From Epilithonimonas hungarica (lineage in GTDB: Bacteria; Bacteroidota; Bacteroidia; Flavobacteriales; Weeksellaceae): DNA of 64,000 bases. Location of the stretch: positions 310,001 through 374,000 of the forward strand of contig NZ_FNBH01000003.1 of NCBI RefSeq assembly GCF_900102265.1, in the 5' to 3' direction. The notes beneath the pieces were generated by a model. That model worked only from the letters and a program-made list of their open reading frames with translations. It was not told the origin of the DNA and did not search any database. Every line of letters begins with the position of its first letter. The first letter of the stretch is position 1. The position numbers were made by a program, and so were the translations under genes. Positions 7,233-17,073 of the stretch are shown in pieces.

Positions 7233-10091
7233 TTACATATACGCTTCAATCGGCTCACAAGTACAAACCAAGTTTCTGTCGCCATAAGCTTCATCCACTC
7301 TTGCAACAGTTGCAAAGAACTTGTGCGTTCTTACCCATTCCAATGGATAAGCAGCTTTTTCTCTTCCGTAAGGTTTGTCCCAACTGTCAGAGATAACCAA
7401 TTGCTCTGTATGGGGTGCGTTTTTCAGAACGTTGTTTGTCGCATCAGCTTCTCCGTTGGCAATCTCATCAATTTCATTTTTGATGCTGATCAAAGCTTCT
7501 GCAAAACGCTCGATTTCTTCTTTGCTTTCAGATTCTGTTGGTTCGATCATCAATGTTCCGGCTACAGGGAAACTCACTGTTGGAGCGTGGAAACCATAAT
7601 CCATTAATCTTTTTGCAACATCAGCCACTTCAATTCCCAAAGATTTGAACTGACGGAAGTCTACGATACACTCGTGTGCTACTCTACCATTTGCGTTTGC
7701 GTAAAGGATTGGGAAATGTTCTGCCAATAATTCTTTTAGATAATTAGCATTAAGAATTGCATATTCAGTAGCTTTTTTCAAACCGGAAGTTCCTAATAAT
7801 TTGATGTAGGCATAAGAGATATTCAGAATCAATCCAGAACCGTAAGGTGCTGCAGAAATCCCTTCAATCGCATCTTTTGTTCCTACCGGGATATTCGCAT
7901 TGGTTGGAAGAAATGGAACCAAATGTTCAGCCACGCAGATCGGGCCAACACCAGGACCACCACCACCGTGAGGAATTGCAAAAGTCTTATGAAGATTCAA
8001 GTGACAAACGTCTGCTCCGATATTTCCCGGACTTGTGAATCCAACCTGAGCATTCATGTTAGCACCGTCCATATAGACTTGTCCGCCGTGTTCGTGAATC
8101 AGTTTTGTAATTTCTTTGATATTCGCATCGAAGAATCCGTAAGTGGATGGATAAGTAATCATCACACAAGACAAGTTTTCAGAATGCTGTTCTGTCTTCG
8201 CTTTCAAATCTTCAAAATCGATTTCTCCATTCTCAAGATTTTTCACAACTACGATCTTCATTCCCGCCATTGCTGCAGAAGCCGGATTGGTTCCGTGTGC
8301 AGATTGAGGAATTAACACAATATTTCTATGACCTTCTCCTCTATTCTTATGATATTCGCGGATGACCATTAGTCCTGCATATTCGCCTTGCGCACCTGAA
8401 TTTGGTTGAAGTGATGTTCCAGCAAAACCAGTGATCTCAGCCAGATCTTTTTCAAGCTGCTTTATCATTTGCTGATAACCTCCAGCCTGTTCTGTCGGGA
8501 TAAATGGATGGATACTTCCCCATTCTGCCCAAGACAACGGAATCATTTGCGTTGCCGCGTTCAGTTTCATTGTGCAAGAACCCAAAGAAATCATAGAATG
8601 TGTCAAAGACAGATCTTTTCTTTCCAAACGCTTGATGTAACGCATCAATTCAGTCTCCGTATGGTATTTGTTGAAAACTTCTTCTTTAAGAATCTCATCT
8701 GTTCTCAACAATTCAGCCGGAATCGAATATTCTTCTTTGAGCGTCAATTTATAACCTTGCTTCGCTTTGAATTGAGCAAAGGCTTCAACCAATTTATTTA
8801 ATTTTTCAACCGTTGTAGTTTCATTGATAGAAATACTTACAATCCCTTGAGAGAAATAATTAAGATTGATTTTCTGGTCTCTCATCTTCATCCTCAAAGA
8901 TGTTTTTTCCTCCTCATGAAGTCTGAACTTTACTGTATCGAAAACAGGTTCGTCAACAATATCATAACCCAAAATTCTCAAAGCATCTGCTAAAGCATTG
9001 GTCTTATAATGGATTTGGTCAGCGATAAAATTAAGACCTTTTGGGCCGTGATAAACAGCGTACATCCCTGCCATTACAGCTAAAAGAACCTGTGCTGTAC
9101 AGATATTAGAAGTTGCTCTTTCTCTTTTGATATGCTGCTCTCTGGTCTGAAGTGCCATTCTCAATGCACGTTTTCCGTACATATCCTGAGAAACACCGAT
9201 AATTCTTCCAGGAATATCTCTTTTATAATCGTCTTTACAAGCAAAAAAAGCTGCGTGCGGACCACCATAACCAATTGGAATACCGAATCTCTGAGTCGTT
9301 CCAACAGCACAGTCTGCACCCATTGAAGCTGGAGATTTCAATTTAACCAAAGACATCGGATCGCAAGCTACAACTACCTGCAAATCGAATCCTTTTACAG
9401 AAGAAATGAAATCTGTATAGTCCAGAACAATTCCGTTTTTCCCTGGATATTGTAACAACACGCCATAATAAGAATCATTGAACTGATGCGTTGCGTGATT
9501 TCCTACAATAATATCTATTCCAAGACCTTCTGCCTTTGTTTTAAGAACAGAAATCGTTTGTGGTAAAACCAGATCGGAAACAAAAAACTTGATAGCTTCA
9601 TTTTTCTTTTGGTCTTTCGTTCTGTTGTTGAAGAACATATGCATTGCTTCTGCAGCGGCAGTCGATTCATCCAAAAGTGAAGCATTTGCCATTGCAAAAC
9701 CAGTCAGATCACAAACCACAGTCTGGAAGTTAAGAAGCGCTTCCAATCTACCTTGTGCGATCTCCGCCTGATAAGGTGTGTAAGCTGTATACCAGCTTGG
9801 ATTTTCAAGAATATTCCTTTGGATTGGAGAAGGCAGTATCGTGTTGTTATACCCGAATCCGATGTAAGTATCAAAATCGACATTCTTAGATGCCAGATCT
9901 TTGGAGTGAAGCAACATTTCGTACTCAGAAAGCGGCTCAGAAAGCTCCAGGTCTTTTTCTAATCTGATACTGTCAGGAATGGTTTGAGAAATGAGTTCAT
10001 CGATACTGTTAACCCCGATCTTGTCTAGCATTTCCGCTTTATCAGTTTCATTTAGGCTGATGTGACGGTTTACAAATTGCTGTGTGTTCAT
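7233..10091 (-). CDS. gcvP: Glycine dehydrogenase (decarboxylating), P-protein of the glycine cleavage system
   Basis: A 952-residue single-chain P-protein, the usual length for the fused form in which homologous N- and C-terminal PLP-transferase halves are joined. The active half carries the PLP-binding lysine in NLHKTFAIPHGGGGPG (Lys702). It catalyses PLP-dependent decarboxylation of glycine and transfers the aminomethyl group to the lipoyl arm of GcvH, in the cytoplasm. gcvT and gcvH are not adjacent. The gene stands alone, with its own -7 element at 10149-10157 and a shared terminator downstream. Confidence 0.97.
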   Translation of the reverse strand: MNTQQFVNRHISLNETDKAEMLDKIGVNSIDELISQTIPDSIRLEKDLELSEPLSEYEMLLHSKDLASKNVDFDTYIGFGYNNTILPSPIQRNILENPSWYTAYTPYQAEIAQGRLEALLNFQTVVCDLTGFAMANASLLDESTAAAEAMHMFFNNRTKDQKKNEAIKFFVSDLVLPQTISVLKTKAEGLGIDIIVGNHATHQFNDSYYGVLLQYPGKNGIVLDYTDFISSVKGFDLQVVVACDPMSLVKLKSPASMGADCAVGTTQRFGIPIGYGGPHAAFFACKDDYKRDIPGRIIGVSQDMYGKRALRMALQTREQHIKRERATSNICTAQVLLAVMAGMYAVYHGPKGLNFIADQIHYKTNALADALRILGYDIVDEPVFDTVKFRLHEEEKTSLRMKMRDQKINLNYFSQGIVSISINETTTVEKLNKLVEAFAQFKAKQGYKLTLKEEYSIPAELLRTDEILKEEVFNKYHTETELMRYIKRLERKDLSLTHSMISLGSCTMKLNAATQMIPLSWAEWGSIHPFIPTEQAGGYQQMIKQLEKDLAEITGFAGTSLQPNSGAQGEYAGLMVIREYHKNRGEGHRNIVLIPQSAHGTNPASAAMAGMKIVVVKNLENGEIDFEDLKAKTEQHSENLSCVMITYPSTYGFFDANIKEITKLIHEHGGQVYMDGANMNAQVGFTSPGNIGADVCHLNLHKTFAIPHGGGGPGVGPICVAEHLVPFLPTNANIPVGTKDAIEGISAAPYGSGLILNISYAYIKLLGTSGLKKATEYAILNANYLKELLAEHFPILYANANGRVAHECIVDFRQFKSLGIEVADVAKRLMDYGFHAPTVSFPVAGTLMIEPTESESKEEIERFAEALISIKNEIDEIANGEADATNNVLKNAPHTEQLVISDSWDKPYGREKAAYPLEWVRTHKFFATVARVDEAYGDRNLVCTCEPIEAYM

Positions 10092-10148
10092 TATATACTT
10101 TAGAAAATTAGATTTTAATAAAATTGGTTTGTAAATTTAGTGAATTTT

Positions 10149-10157
10149 GCAAAAATA
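10149..10157 (-). promoter_or_regulatory. -7 promoter element of gcvP
   Basis: Reading on the minus strand the sequence is TATTTTTGC, an exact TAnnTTTGC match 57 bp before the gcvP start. A clear -33 TTG was not found. Confidence 0.5.
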
Positions 10158-10195
10158 AAAAATCCCTATTTGTACAGAGATCTTATATTTTAAAC

Positions 10196-11962
10196 TTATT
10201 CGTGATGATACATTGCATCGATGATACTTTTGTATTTTTGAATTACAATATTTCTTTTGATTTTGAGCGTTGGTGTGATCTCACCACTTTGAATTTCGAA
10301 ATCAGCAGGCATCAAAACGAATTTTTTGATTTTCTCAAAACCAGGAAGATCCTTCTGGATGTCATCGATCAATTGATGATAAAAAGAAAGTACCTTTTCG
10401 TTCTTCACGACTTCTACCCAATTGGTAAATGTCACACCTAAACTTTTTATTTTCTCCGTCATCGATTCGAAATTGGGAACAATAACTGCAGTTACATAAG
10501 GTTTGTCTTCTGCCACCAACATTATCTGATTGATGTAATTGTTATTCGAAAACATGTTCTCAATCGGTTGTGGTGCGATATATTTTCCGTTGGAAGTTTT
10601 CATCAGGTCTTTGATTCTGTCTGTGATCACAAGATTGCCTTCTTCATCCATAAAGCCAGCATCACCTGTTTTCATCCAGCCATTTTCATCGAAAACCTTG
10701 GCTGTTTCTTCCGGTTTGTTGTAATAACCTTTCATTATCCCGCTTCCTTTCACAAGGATCTCATCATTCTCTCCAATCTTGATTTGAGAATCTCCTAATA
10801 ATTTCCCGGCAGTTCCATATTTATATTTTATAAAAGGAAAAGCGGTGATTGTAGCAGTCGTTTCCGTCATCCCATAACCAACTGTGATATGGATTCCCAT
10901 TGCATCAAAAAACTGTGTCACTTCTGCTGAAATAGAAGCACCTCCACAAGGCATAAACCAAAGTTTACCGCCCAGTTTTTTCTTTACTTTACCAAAGACC
11001 AGAGCATTGGCGATTTTATTTTTAATATTAAGCCCAAAAGGAATACTTTGATTCAAACGTTTTTTTTCAGAAACCAAAGCACCATTTTCAATCGACCAAC
11101 TGAATATCTTCTTTTTCAAATCTGAACCTGAATTGACCATTTCGTTTAGTCCGGCATAGATTTTCTGATAGAATCTTGGAACCGAGCACATCATTGTCGG
11201 TTTGACCTCGGTCAGTGCAGATGCAATCAGTTTTGGGTTCTCCAGGAAACTAACTTTTGCACCAAAATGTAAACAAAGTAATGTCCAGCTTCTCTCAAAA
11301 ACGTGTGTCAAAGGTAAAAATGCCAACGAATGCTCTTCCTCAAAATTCCTGAATTTGAAAAACTCCATATGCGCATCAAATGCTTTTATGAAATTAGAAT
11401 GCGTAATCATCACACCTTTCGGAACCCCGGTTGTTCCTGACGTATAAATCAATGTTGCTAAATCATCTTCTCCTCTTTCAACAATTTCCAAATCTTCAGA
11501 TGCAGACTCGATAAAAGTTTCTAAGTAGGAAGAGTTTTCCTTTAACTTGATATATTTTTTCGAAACAATGATCTGTTTAAGCGGTAAACCTTTGTTCAAA
11601 AGATTCTGGCAGACATTGTATTGTTCCTGATTTCCTGCAAAAATAATTTCTGCTCCGGAATCTTTGATGATATATTCAACCTGGTCTTCGCCATTGGTAG
11701 AATAAACCGGAACTGTAACCGCTCCAATCGCCATAATCGCCAAATCAAAAATGATCCATTCCGCAGAATTATCAGCATAAATAGAAACTTTATCGTTCTC
11801 TTTTACACCATTTTCTTTAAGTGCATTGGCCGTTTTATAGACAATTCTTTTGAGTTTGTACCAGCTGAGTTCTTTCCATTCATGGTCTTTTTTGAAACCT
11901 ATGGCGGGTTTTTCCGGAAATTGGTTAACGTTTTTTTGAAGAAAACTAGTAACGTTGCTCAT
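10196..11962 (-). CDS. Long-chain fatty acid--CoA ligase (AMP-binding, FadD15-like)
   Basis: A 588-residue acyl-adenylate-forming enzyme. The P-loop-like signature YTSGTTGVPKG lies at about 173-183, the GYGMTETTA motif near 370, and the adenylate-binding TGDAGFMDEEGNLVITDR segment towards the C-terminus. It activates fatty acids to acyl-CoA with ATP in the cytoplasm or at the membrane. It starts 9 bp after the end of the epimerase-like gene and is the last gene of a probable minus-strand operon. The length and eukaryote-like layout match the FadD15/ACSL-like group common in Bacteroidota; chain-length preference is unknown. Confidence 0.9.
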   Translation of the reverse strand: MSNVTSFLQKNVNQFPEKPAIGFKKDHEWKELSWYKLKRIVYKTANALKENGVKENDKVSIYADNSAEWIIFDLAIMAIGAVTVPVYSTNGEDQVEYIIKDSGAEIIFAGNQEQYNVCQNLLNKGLPLKQIIVSKKYIKLKENSSYLETFIESASEDLEIVERGEDDLATLIYTSGTTGVPKGVMITHSNFIKAFDAHMEFFKFRNFEEEHSLAFLPLTHVFERSWTLLCLHFGAKVSFLENPKLIASALTEVKPTMMCSVPRFYQKIYAGLNEMVNSGSDLKKKIFSWSIENGALVSEKKRLNQSIPFGLNIKNKIANALVFGKVKKKLGGKLWFMPCGGASISAEVTQFFDAMGIHITVGYGMTETTATITAFPFIKYKYGTAGKLLGDSQIKIGENDEILVKGSGIMKGYYNKPEETAKVFDENGWMKTGDAGFMDEEGNLVITDRIKDLMKTSNGKYIAPQPIENMFSNNNYINQIMLVAEDKPYVTAVIVPNFESMTEKIKSLGVTFTNWVEVVKNEKVLSFYHQLIDDIQKDLPGFEKIKKFVLMPADFEIQSGEITPTLKIKRNIVIQKYKSIIDAMYHHE

Positions 11963-11971
11963 TAATGATAG

Positions 11972-12976
11972 TTATGATTTTAAGGATTCCGTATAATTTT
12001 TCAGATGAAAATCCACACTTTCATCAATAGGAATGAATTCGTAACCTAAAGTTTCACGAATTTTTTTGTTTGTTATTTTCGAGTCTGATTTGACGGTCTC
12101 TACATTGGTTTTATTTCCCAATTTCAAGATTGGAATAAACCAACCAAAAATCATGGAGAAAAATGGTAACAAATCAAGAATCGAATTTGATATGATCTTT
12201 ACCGGACTTTTTCCGAAGACCTTCCGCACTTTATCAGAGATCGTTTTGTATTTTACATTTTCTGAAGTGACTATGAATCGTTGTCCAAAGATTGATTTTT
12301 CCATTAATTCAATCGCAACTTTAGCGACATCCCTTACATCTACATAAGCTGTAGAGCCTGGAAATGTAAAACGGTTTGACAGTTCTTTGAACAATTTCCC
12401 ACTGCTGTGATTCCAGTTTCCGGAGCCGATGATCAAACCCGGATTGATGATAACTGTATTAAGACCTTCATATTGTGCGCGCCAGACCTCCATCTCGGAA
12501 ACATATTTGGAAATCGCATAATCGGAATGGTGAAGTTTTTCATTGAAATCAGAATTCTCATCCATTTCACCCTTTTCATTAAATCCATCCAAAACTGCTA
12601 TGGAACTCACAAAAAGGAACTTTTTGACTTTCAAAGGGTCGATTGCGAAGAGTAATTTCTCCGTTGCCTCAGAGTTATTTTTGTATAGACTTTTTTCATC
12701 TTTTGGATCGAAGCTCACTTTTGCGGCACAATGATAGACTTCGTCCACATCTTTCAGAACATTTTGAAGTGAATCCAAATCTTCGAAATCAACATCCATC
12801 CACTCTATCTGATCAAAATAAAAATCAGGTCGCTCGGTATAAAACCGATAAGATTCTGAAACATCTTTTAAGTTGCTGGATTTTCGTTTGGTCGCACGGA
12901 CTTTCTTTCCCTTTTTCAAAAGTTCAAGAGCAATAACTCTCCCCAAAATCCCTGTTGCGCCAGTTATTAGAATCAT
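11972..12976 (-). CDS. NAD-dependent epimerase/dehydratase family protein (extended SDR)
   Basis: A 334-residue extended short-chain dehydrogenase. It has the nucleotide-binding GATGILG motif at the very N-terminus (residues 6-12) and the catalytic YxxxK as YAISK (near residue 152). The overall pattern resembles dihydroflavonol-4-reductase / 3-beta-HSD-like enzymes. The start codon overlaps the stop of the upstream 77-codon gene by 4 bp, so the two are translationally coupled. Grouping with an acyl-CoA ligase hints at lipid modification, but no substrate can be named. Confidence 0.85.
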   Translation of the reverse strand: MILITGATGILGRVIALELLKKGKKVRATKRKSSNLKDVSESYRFYTERPDFYFDQIEWMDVDFEDLDSLQNVLKDVDEVYHCAAKVSFDPKDEKSLYKNNSEATEKLLFAIDPLKVKKFLFVSSIAVLDGFNEKGEMDENSDFNEKLHHSDYAISKYVSEMEVWRAQYEGLNTVIINPGLIIGSGNWNHSSGKLFKELSNRFTFPGSTAYVDVRDVAKVAIELMEKSIFGQRFIVTSENVKYKTISDKVRKVFGKSPVKIISNSILDLLPFFSMIFGWFIPILKLGNKTNVETVKSDSKITNKKIRETLGYEFIPIDESVDFHLKNYTESLKS

Positions 12977-13206
12977 TCTTTAATAGATTTGATTTTTAAA
13001 AATCTAACGATGAAAATAGAATTCGCTAAAGAATATGCGAGAATCACACCAATGAAATACCAGAAGCTTCTGCCATCCAAAAACCATTCTCCATGACCAG
13101 AAAGTGAATCTCTGAGGACAAAAAACAGCAATACGATCAAAAAAATATTGATGAGAACAGAAAAAATCAAAATGATCTTATAAATGGTTTCTTGGTATTT
13201 TTTCAT
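12973..13206 (-). CDS. Small two-helix membrane protein
   Basis: A 77-residue protein with two hydrophobic segments (about 10-29 and 46-67) around a short polar loop (SLSGHGEWFLDGRSF) and a basic C-terminus. The stop overlaps the next gene by 4 bp and the gene lies 20 bp after the hydrolase, which supports it being real and part of the operon. The family is not recognised. Confidence 0.7.
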   Translation of the reverse strand: MKKYQETIYKIILIFSVLINIFLIVLLFFVLRDSLSGHGEWFLDGRSFWYFIGVILAYSLANSIFIVRFLKIKSIKE

Positions 13207-13226
13207 TTAGGAATTACAAAGATAAT

Positions 13227-14003
13227 TTAATTCTGCAAAAATTCTTTCACAGCAGCGTTGAAATCAACAGGATTATTGGCCTGAACCCAATGTTCCGCAT
13301 TTTTTATTTTGATGAGTTGGTAATTCGGGAACTGTTGTCTGATCAAAAACTCATCCTGTGGAAGTATATAATTGGAATTGGCTCCGGCAATGAATAAAGT
13401 CGGACCATTAAAAACCCCGAACTTAATTGCATTGGAAACAAATTCTGTATATTTTGCAGCAAGAGTTTCAAGATTGAATCTCCAGGCCAGTTTTTTCTCC
13501 TCCGTCCAATATAAATTCTTCATCAAAAACTGAATCACAAACTTCTCGTGAATATATTCTCCAAGAACTTTTTCTACATCCTGACGAGATTCAACCGTAG
13601 AGAAATCAACAGTTTGAAGCGCTTTGATAATTCCCTGATGGTGTGGCGGATAGGCTTTTGGAGAAATATCTGCAACGATTAGCTTTTCAACTCTTTCAGG
13701 AAAATTGATGGCGAATTGCATCACCGCTTTTCCACCAAGCGAATGTCCGAGAAGATTGGCTTTTTCGATCTTATGAAAATCCATATAATTCAGAATATCG
13801 TTGGCCAAATCATCGTGCGTCATAGAATCTGAATGAAAACTGCGGCCGTGATTTCTCAAGTCCAGCAAATGTGTCGGCATCAATTCCCCAAATTCTTTTC
13901 CAAAACTTCCCCAGTTATCAAGCATTCCGAACAATCCGTGAAAAACCAAAAGTGGCGTTTCCGTTCTTTCTTCTCCGTATATTTTTGAATGTAAAATTTC
14001 CAT
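13227..14003 (-). CDS. Alpha/beta-fold hydrolase (YbfF-like esterase)
   Basis: I place the start at 14003 (MEILHSKIYG), which gives 258 residues. The longer frame to 14072 would overlap pdxJ and adds residues unlike the family. The protein shows HGLFGMLDNW (oxyanion loop, about 22-31), DLRNHGRS (about 48-55) and the nucleophile elbow GHSLGG with Ser88. A late His lies in NAEHWV. This matches the YbfF/abhydrolase-11 esterases, cytoplasmic enzymes acting on short acyl esters; the physiological substrate is unknown. It starts 16 bp after pdxJ, consistent with one transcript. Confidence 0.85.
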   Translation of the reverse strand: MEILHSKIYGEERTETPLLVFHGLFGMLDNWGSFGKEFGELMPTHLLDLRNHGRSFHSDSMTHDDLANDILNYMDFHKIEKANLLGHSLGGKAVMQFAINFPERVEKLIVADISPKAYPPHHQGIIKALQTVDFSTVESRQDVEKVLGEYIHEKFVIQFLMKNLYWTEEKKLAWRFNLETLAAKYTEFVSNAIKFGVFNGPTLFIAGANSNYILPQDEFLIRQQFPNYQLIKIKNAEHWVQANNPVDFNAAVKEFLQN

Positions 14004-14019
14004 CAATAATAAAATATAA

Positions 14020-14739
14020 TTACCACTTCGCCAATCTCTTAAGATAAGCCTGAACCGTATTTTCCAAACCAAGATAAAGTGCTTCCGAAATCAAGGCGTG
14101 ACCAATGGAAACTTCCAACAGGTTTGGGATGTTATCTGCAAAATATTTTAAGTTGTCTAATGACAAATCGTGTCCAGCATTGATTCCTAAACCAAATTCG
14201 CTTGCAACAACAGCTGTTTTAAAATAAGATTCTACAGCAAATTCTTTATTGCCAGGATAATGTTTGGCGTAAGCTTCTGTGTAAAGCTCGATTCTATCCG
14301 TTCCTGTTTCTGCCGCGAATTTTACCATTTCGGGATTCGGGTCAAGGAAAATAGAAGTTCTGATTCCGGCGTTTTTGAATTCTGTAATAACAGATTTCAA
14401 GAAATCAAGATTCTTTTCACAATCCCAGCCCGCATTGGAAGTGATTGCATCATCAGCATCGGGAACCAGGGTCACTTGCTCCGGTTTAATTTCCAGAACC
14501 ATATCGATAAAAGGTCTGTGAGGATTTCCTTCGATATTGAATTCCGTTGTTACCAAAGGTTTCAAATCGTAAACGTCCTTTCTCGTGATATGTCTTTCGT
14601 CCGGTCTTGGATGGATGGTAATTCCCTGCGCTCCGAATCTTTCCAAATCCAAAGCCACTTGTGTTACACTTGGAACATCGCCTCCTCTGGCATTTCTAAG
14701 CGTTGCGATTTTATTGATATTGACACTAAGTTTGGTCAT
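14020..14739 (-). CDS. pdxJ: Pyridoxine 5'-phosphate synthase
   Basis: A 239-residue enzyme with the PdxJ hallmarks: an N-terminal [16 protein letters not shown], the [12 protein letters not shown] motif (about 36-47), GNPHRPF, LVPD and [11 protein letters not shown]. It condenses 1-deoxy-D-xylulose 5-phosphate with 3-amino-2-oxopropyl phosphate to pyridoxine 5'-phosphate in the DXP-dependent vitamin B6 route. The length is typical. It lies only 31 bp after the MscS gene and 16 bp before the hydrolase, so it is probably co-transcribed with both. Confidence 0.97.
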   Translation of the reverse strand: MTKLSVNINKIATLRNARGGDVPSVTQVALDLERFGAQGITIHPRPDERHITRKDVYDLKPLVTTEFNIEGNPHRPFIDMVLEIKPEQVTLVPDADDAITSNAGWDCEKNLDFLKSVITEFKNAGIRTSIFLDPNPEMVKFAAETGTDRIELYTEAYAKHYPGNKEFAVESYFKTAVVASEFGLGINAGHDLSLDNLKYFADNIPNLLEVSIGHALISEALYLGLENTVQAYLKRLAKW

Positions 14740-14770
14740 AACTCCTATAAATGATAATTAATAATTGATT

Positions 14771-16024
14771 TTAAACTTTTTGAACGATATCAAGTTCAAA
14801 CTCTTTTGCAGCCGATAACAAATGGTCAAAAATATCAGACTGGATATTCTCGTATTTCTCTGTATCAGCCTCGGTTGCGAAGCAATAGATTTCCAAAGGC
14901 AAACCTTCCGGCGTACTTTGCAATTGTCTCACAAGGATAATTTCTTTCTGGTCGATTTTGTCGCTGTTGTTAAGATAGTTCTGAACATATTTTCGGAAAA
15001 CACCAATGTTGGTCAACTGAGTTCCATTGATGATCTCGTCAGGATTTTCCATTGATCGTCTTTCTTTCTCTATCTCTTTTTCCTTAAGGCCAAGATAAGT
15101 TTTGATAAGATTGATTCTCTTCAATCGGTTCATCAAATCATCGTTCACAAACTTCAGAGATTTCATATTGAAAACAATCGATTTTTTGATCCTTCTCGTA
15201 TTTTCGTCAGAGATCACCTGATAATTCTTGATTTCTGTCGTTAATAGATCATAGGTCGGAATTGTCGAGATCGTTTTGTCAAAATTTTTGATCTTTGTTG
15301 TCAAAAGGTCAATTCCCTCGATATTTCCTTCAATATTGTATTTTGGGATTGCTACCCAATCGCCAGGCTTCAGGTTTTTGGAAGTAGCCACGTGGATTCC
15401 CGTTACAAAACCTAAAATCGTATCCCGGAAAATCAGAACAATTACAGCTGTGATAGCTCCCAAACTTCCTAAAACCGTACTGCTTGCAATCCCAAAAATG
15501 ACACAGATAGCAATGACACTAAAGATGAAAATTCCGAAAATCTTTACCGTTTGAGTAATGGAATTGATCGCAAGGATTTTATAGTAATCTTTCTGGATCT
15601 CGTAATAAGTCTGCAAAACTCTTATGAAACGGAAAGCCATGTTCGCAATCGCCCAAACAATCAGGAAACCTATCATTCTTTCGAGAAAAACAAAGCTTTT
15701 AGGATGTCTGTAAAAGATAGAAAACAAGGCATAATTCCCGAATCCCAAAGCCAGAATACTAGCCACAGAATTGGTAACTCTGGCTTTGTAGATCGACTTC
15801 ATCACGGGATATTTTTCCTTATCAAAAAAGAATCTGAAAATCAGGTTGATCCCATTTTTCAGGATAAAAGAAAGCAAATAAATAAGGAATATCAGAAGGA
15901 CAAACTTAAGTGTAATCTGAGTCGACAAAACAAACTCATCAGGAAAAAAGTCTTTGCAGAAGAAATGAATTTCATCACTGATCCGCTGAAGAAAATCTTT
16001 GTAATCTATAAGTTCATTTTTCAT
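14771..16024 (-). CDS. Mechanosensitive ion channel family protein (MscS-like, YbdG type)
   Basis: A 417-residue protein with about five N-terminal membrane helices. The MscS core follows: a pore-lining helix rich in Gly/Ala (SSTVLGSLGAITAVIVLIFRDTILG, near 180-203), then the beta domain (PGDWVAIPKYNIEGNIEGIDLLTTKIKNFD) and an alpha/beta cytosolic vestibule. Such channels open under membrane tension and release osmolytes. The length and the NxEGxV-like loop suit the YbdG/MscM subgroup. A -7 element lies just upstream at 16042-16049; downstream genes appear to be read through into pdxJ. Confidence 0.88.
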   Translation of the reverse strand: MKNELIDYKDFLQRISDEIHFFCKDFFPDEFVLSTQITLKFVLLIFLIYLLSFILKNGINLIFRFFFDKEKYPVMKSIYKARVTNSVASILALGFGNYALFSIFYRHPKSFVFLERMIGFLIVWAIANMAFRFIRVLQTYYEIQKDYYKILAINSITQTVKIFGIFIFSVIAICVIFGIASSTVLGSLGAITAVIVLIFRDTILGFVTGIHVATSKNLKPGDWVAIPKYNIEGNIEGIDLLTTKIKNFDKTISTIPTYDLLTTEIKNYQVISDENTRRIKKSIVFNMKSLKFVNDDLMNRLKRINLIKTYLGLKEKEIEKERRSMENPDEIINGTQLTNIGVFRKYVQNYLNNSDKIDQKEIILVRQLQSTPEGLPLEIYCFATEADTEKYENIQSDIFDHLLSAAKEFELDIVQKV

Positions 16025-16041
16025 TGAAGAGAATTATTTCA

Positions 16042-16049
16042 CAAATTTA
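16042..16049 (-). promoter_or_regulatory. -7 promoter element of the MscS-pdxJ gene cluster
   Basis: The minus strand reads TAAATTTG, an exact TAnnTTTG match, 17 bp before the MscS start at 16024. No matching -33 TTG was identified. Confidence 0.4.
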
Positions 16050-16112
16050 AGGATAAAAAAAATTCTTTTGGCATTACTTTGAATGTTGTATTTTTAAATA
16101 AATTTAAAAATA

Positions 16113-16601
16113 ATGGATTCTGTATTTATAGACATTATCGCTTTGGTTCTCCTTTTTGTAGGAATGTTGGGAACTTTCCTTCCTGTTTTGCCTGGCTTAT
16201 TATTGAGTATCTGCGGATTACTGATATTCAAATTCGGGACAGAAAACGAAATGCCGATGATGTACGTTTGGATTTTTGTTTTACTGACATTAATTTCAAC
16301 AATCCTGAATTATGTAATTCCAGCCAAAACCAACAAAAAATATGGCGGAACACGTTACGGGAGCATTGGTTCTTTCATTGGAACACTTGTCGGGTTATTT
16401 TTTATCCCGATTCCGCTTGGTTTTTTGATAGGAATGTTATTAGGTGTTTTCCTTGGCGAATTATTGCACGACATTAATGATAGGAAAAAAGCTTTCAACT
16501 CTATGAAAGGAGCTTTTATCGGATTTGTTTACGGAACGGGATTTAGTTTGATGGTCGGACTGGCAATGTTTTTGGTTGTTGGTTATTATATTTTCTTTTA
16601 A
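16113..16601 (+). CDS. DUF456 domain membrane protein
   Basis: A 162-residue, highly hydrophobic protein with four to five helices separated by Gly/Pro-rich turns (GTFLPVLPGLLLSICG near the start; KYGGTRYGSIGSFIGTLVGLFFIPIPLGFLIG in the middle; GELLHD after it). This pattern is typical of DUF456, an integral membrane family of unknown activity with glycine-zipper-like repeats. It is followed by a lipoprotein gene 8 bp downstream, likely on the same transcript. Confidence 0.85.
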   Translation: MDSVFIDIIALVLLFVGMLGTFLPVLPGLLLSICGLLIFKFGTENEMPMMYVWIFVLLTLISTILNYVIPAKTNKKYGGTRYGSIGSFIGTLVGLFFIPIPLGFLIGMLLGVFLGELLHDINDRKKAFNSMKGAFIGFVYGTGFSLMVGLAMFLVVGYYIFF

Positions 16602-16609
16602 AATTATAA

Positions 16610-17029
16610 ATGATGAATATCAAAACACTTTTATTCGCTCCGGTTTTATTATTGATGAGCAATTGTACGACGCAATCTCAGACTCTGAATTCAGAGAACG
16701 GAAGCAACACAATTACAATCGGAATCAATAAAACGGCAAAAATCCCGAATTCTAAGATCAATCTTCACTTCAAAGAAATTACGGAAGACAGCCGTTGTCC
16801 GGTTGATGTGACTTGTGTCTGGGAAGGCATTGCAACAGTTAATATTGAAGGAACTTCTGGAAGTCAGAAAACCAATTTTCAGGTTGGGACGAGAGATTTT
16901 TTACCAAGAAATGTTAGCAAGTCTTTCAGTTTTTCAGGATACAGATTTACATTAACCGATTTGAAACCCTATCCTGGCGGAAAACAAGAAAGCGAATCTG
17001 TAACTTTTAAGTATGAGAAAGAGGAATAA
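16610..17029 (+). CDS. Predicted small lipoprotein
   Basis: A 139-residue protein with a lipoprotein signal peptide. The hydrophobic run LLFAPVLLL leads to the lipobox LMSNC with Cys19. An alternative start is the second Met (16613). The mature part is a small beta-rich domain with a Cys pair in SRCPVDVTCVWEG, likely a disulfide. I recognise this pattern as a recurrent, unnamed Bacteroidota lipoprotein type, without known function. It follows the DUF456 gene by 8 bp. Confidence 0.75.
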   Translation: MMNIKTLLFAPVLLLMSNCTTQSQTLNSENGSNTITIGINKTAKIPNSKINLHFKEITEDSRCPVDVTCVWEGIATVNIEGTSGSQKTNFQVGTRDFLPRNVSKSFSFSGYRFTLTDLKPYPGGKQESESVTFKYEKEE

Positions 17030-17073
17030 TATCCAATCAAAAAATTCTATAACTATCCATTCTCAAACTCAAA

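Noticed and set aside
7375-9962. Several frames of 60-130 codons on the strand opposite gcvP
   Set aside because: They are shadows of the highly conserved gcvP gene and contain no independent motif.
14004-14072. 23-codon N-terminal extension of the alpha/beta hydrolase
   Set aside because: It overlaps the end of pdxJ; the ATG at 14003 gives the usual N-terminus and a 16-bp gap.
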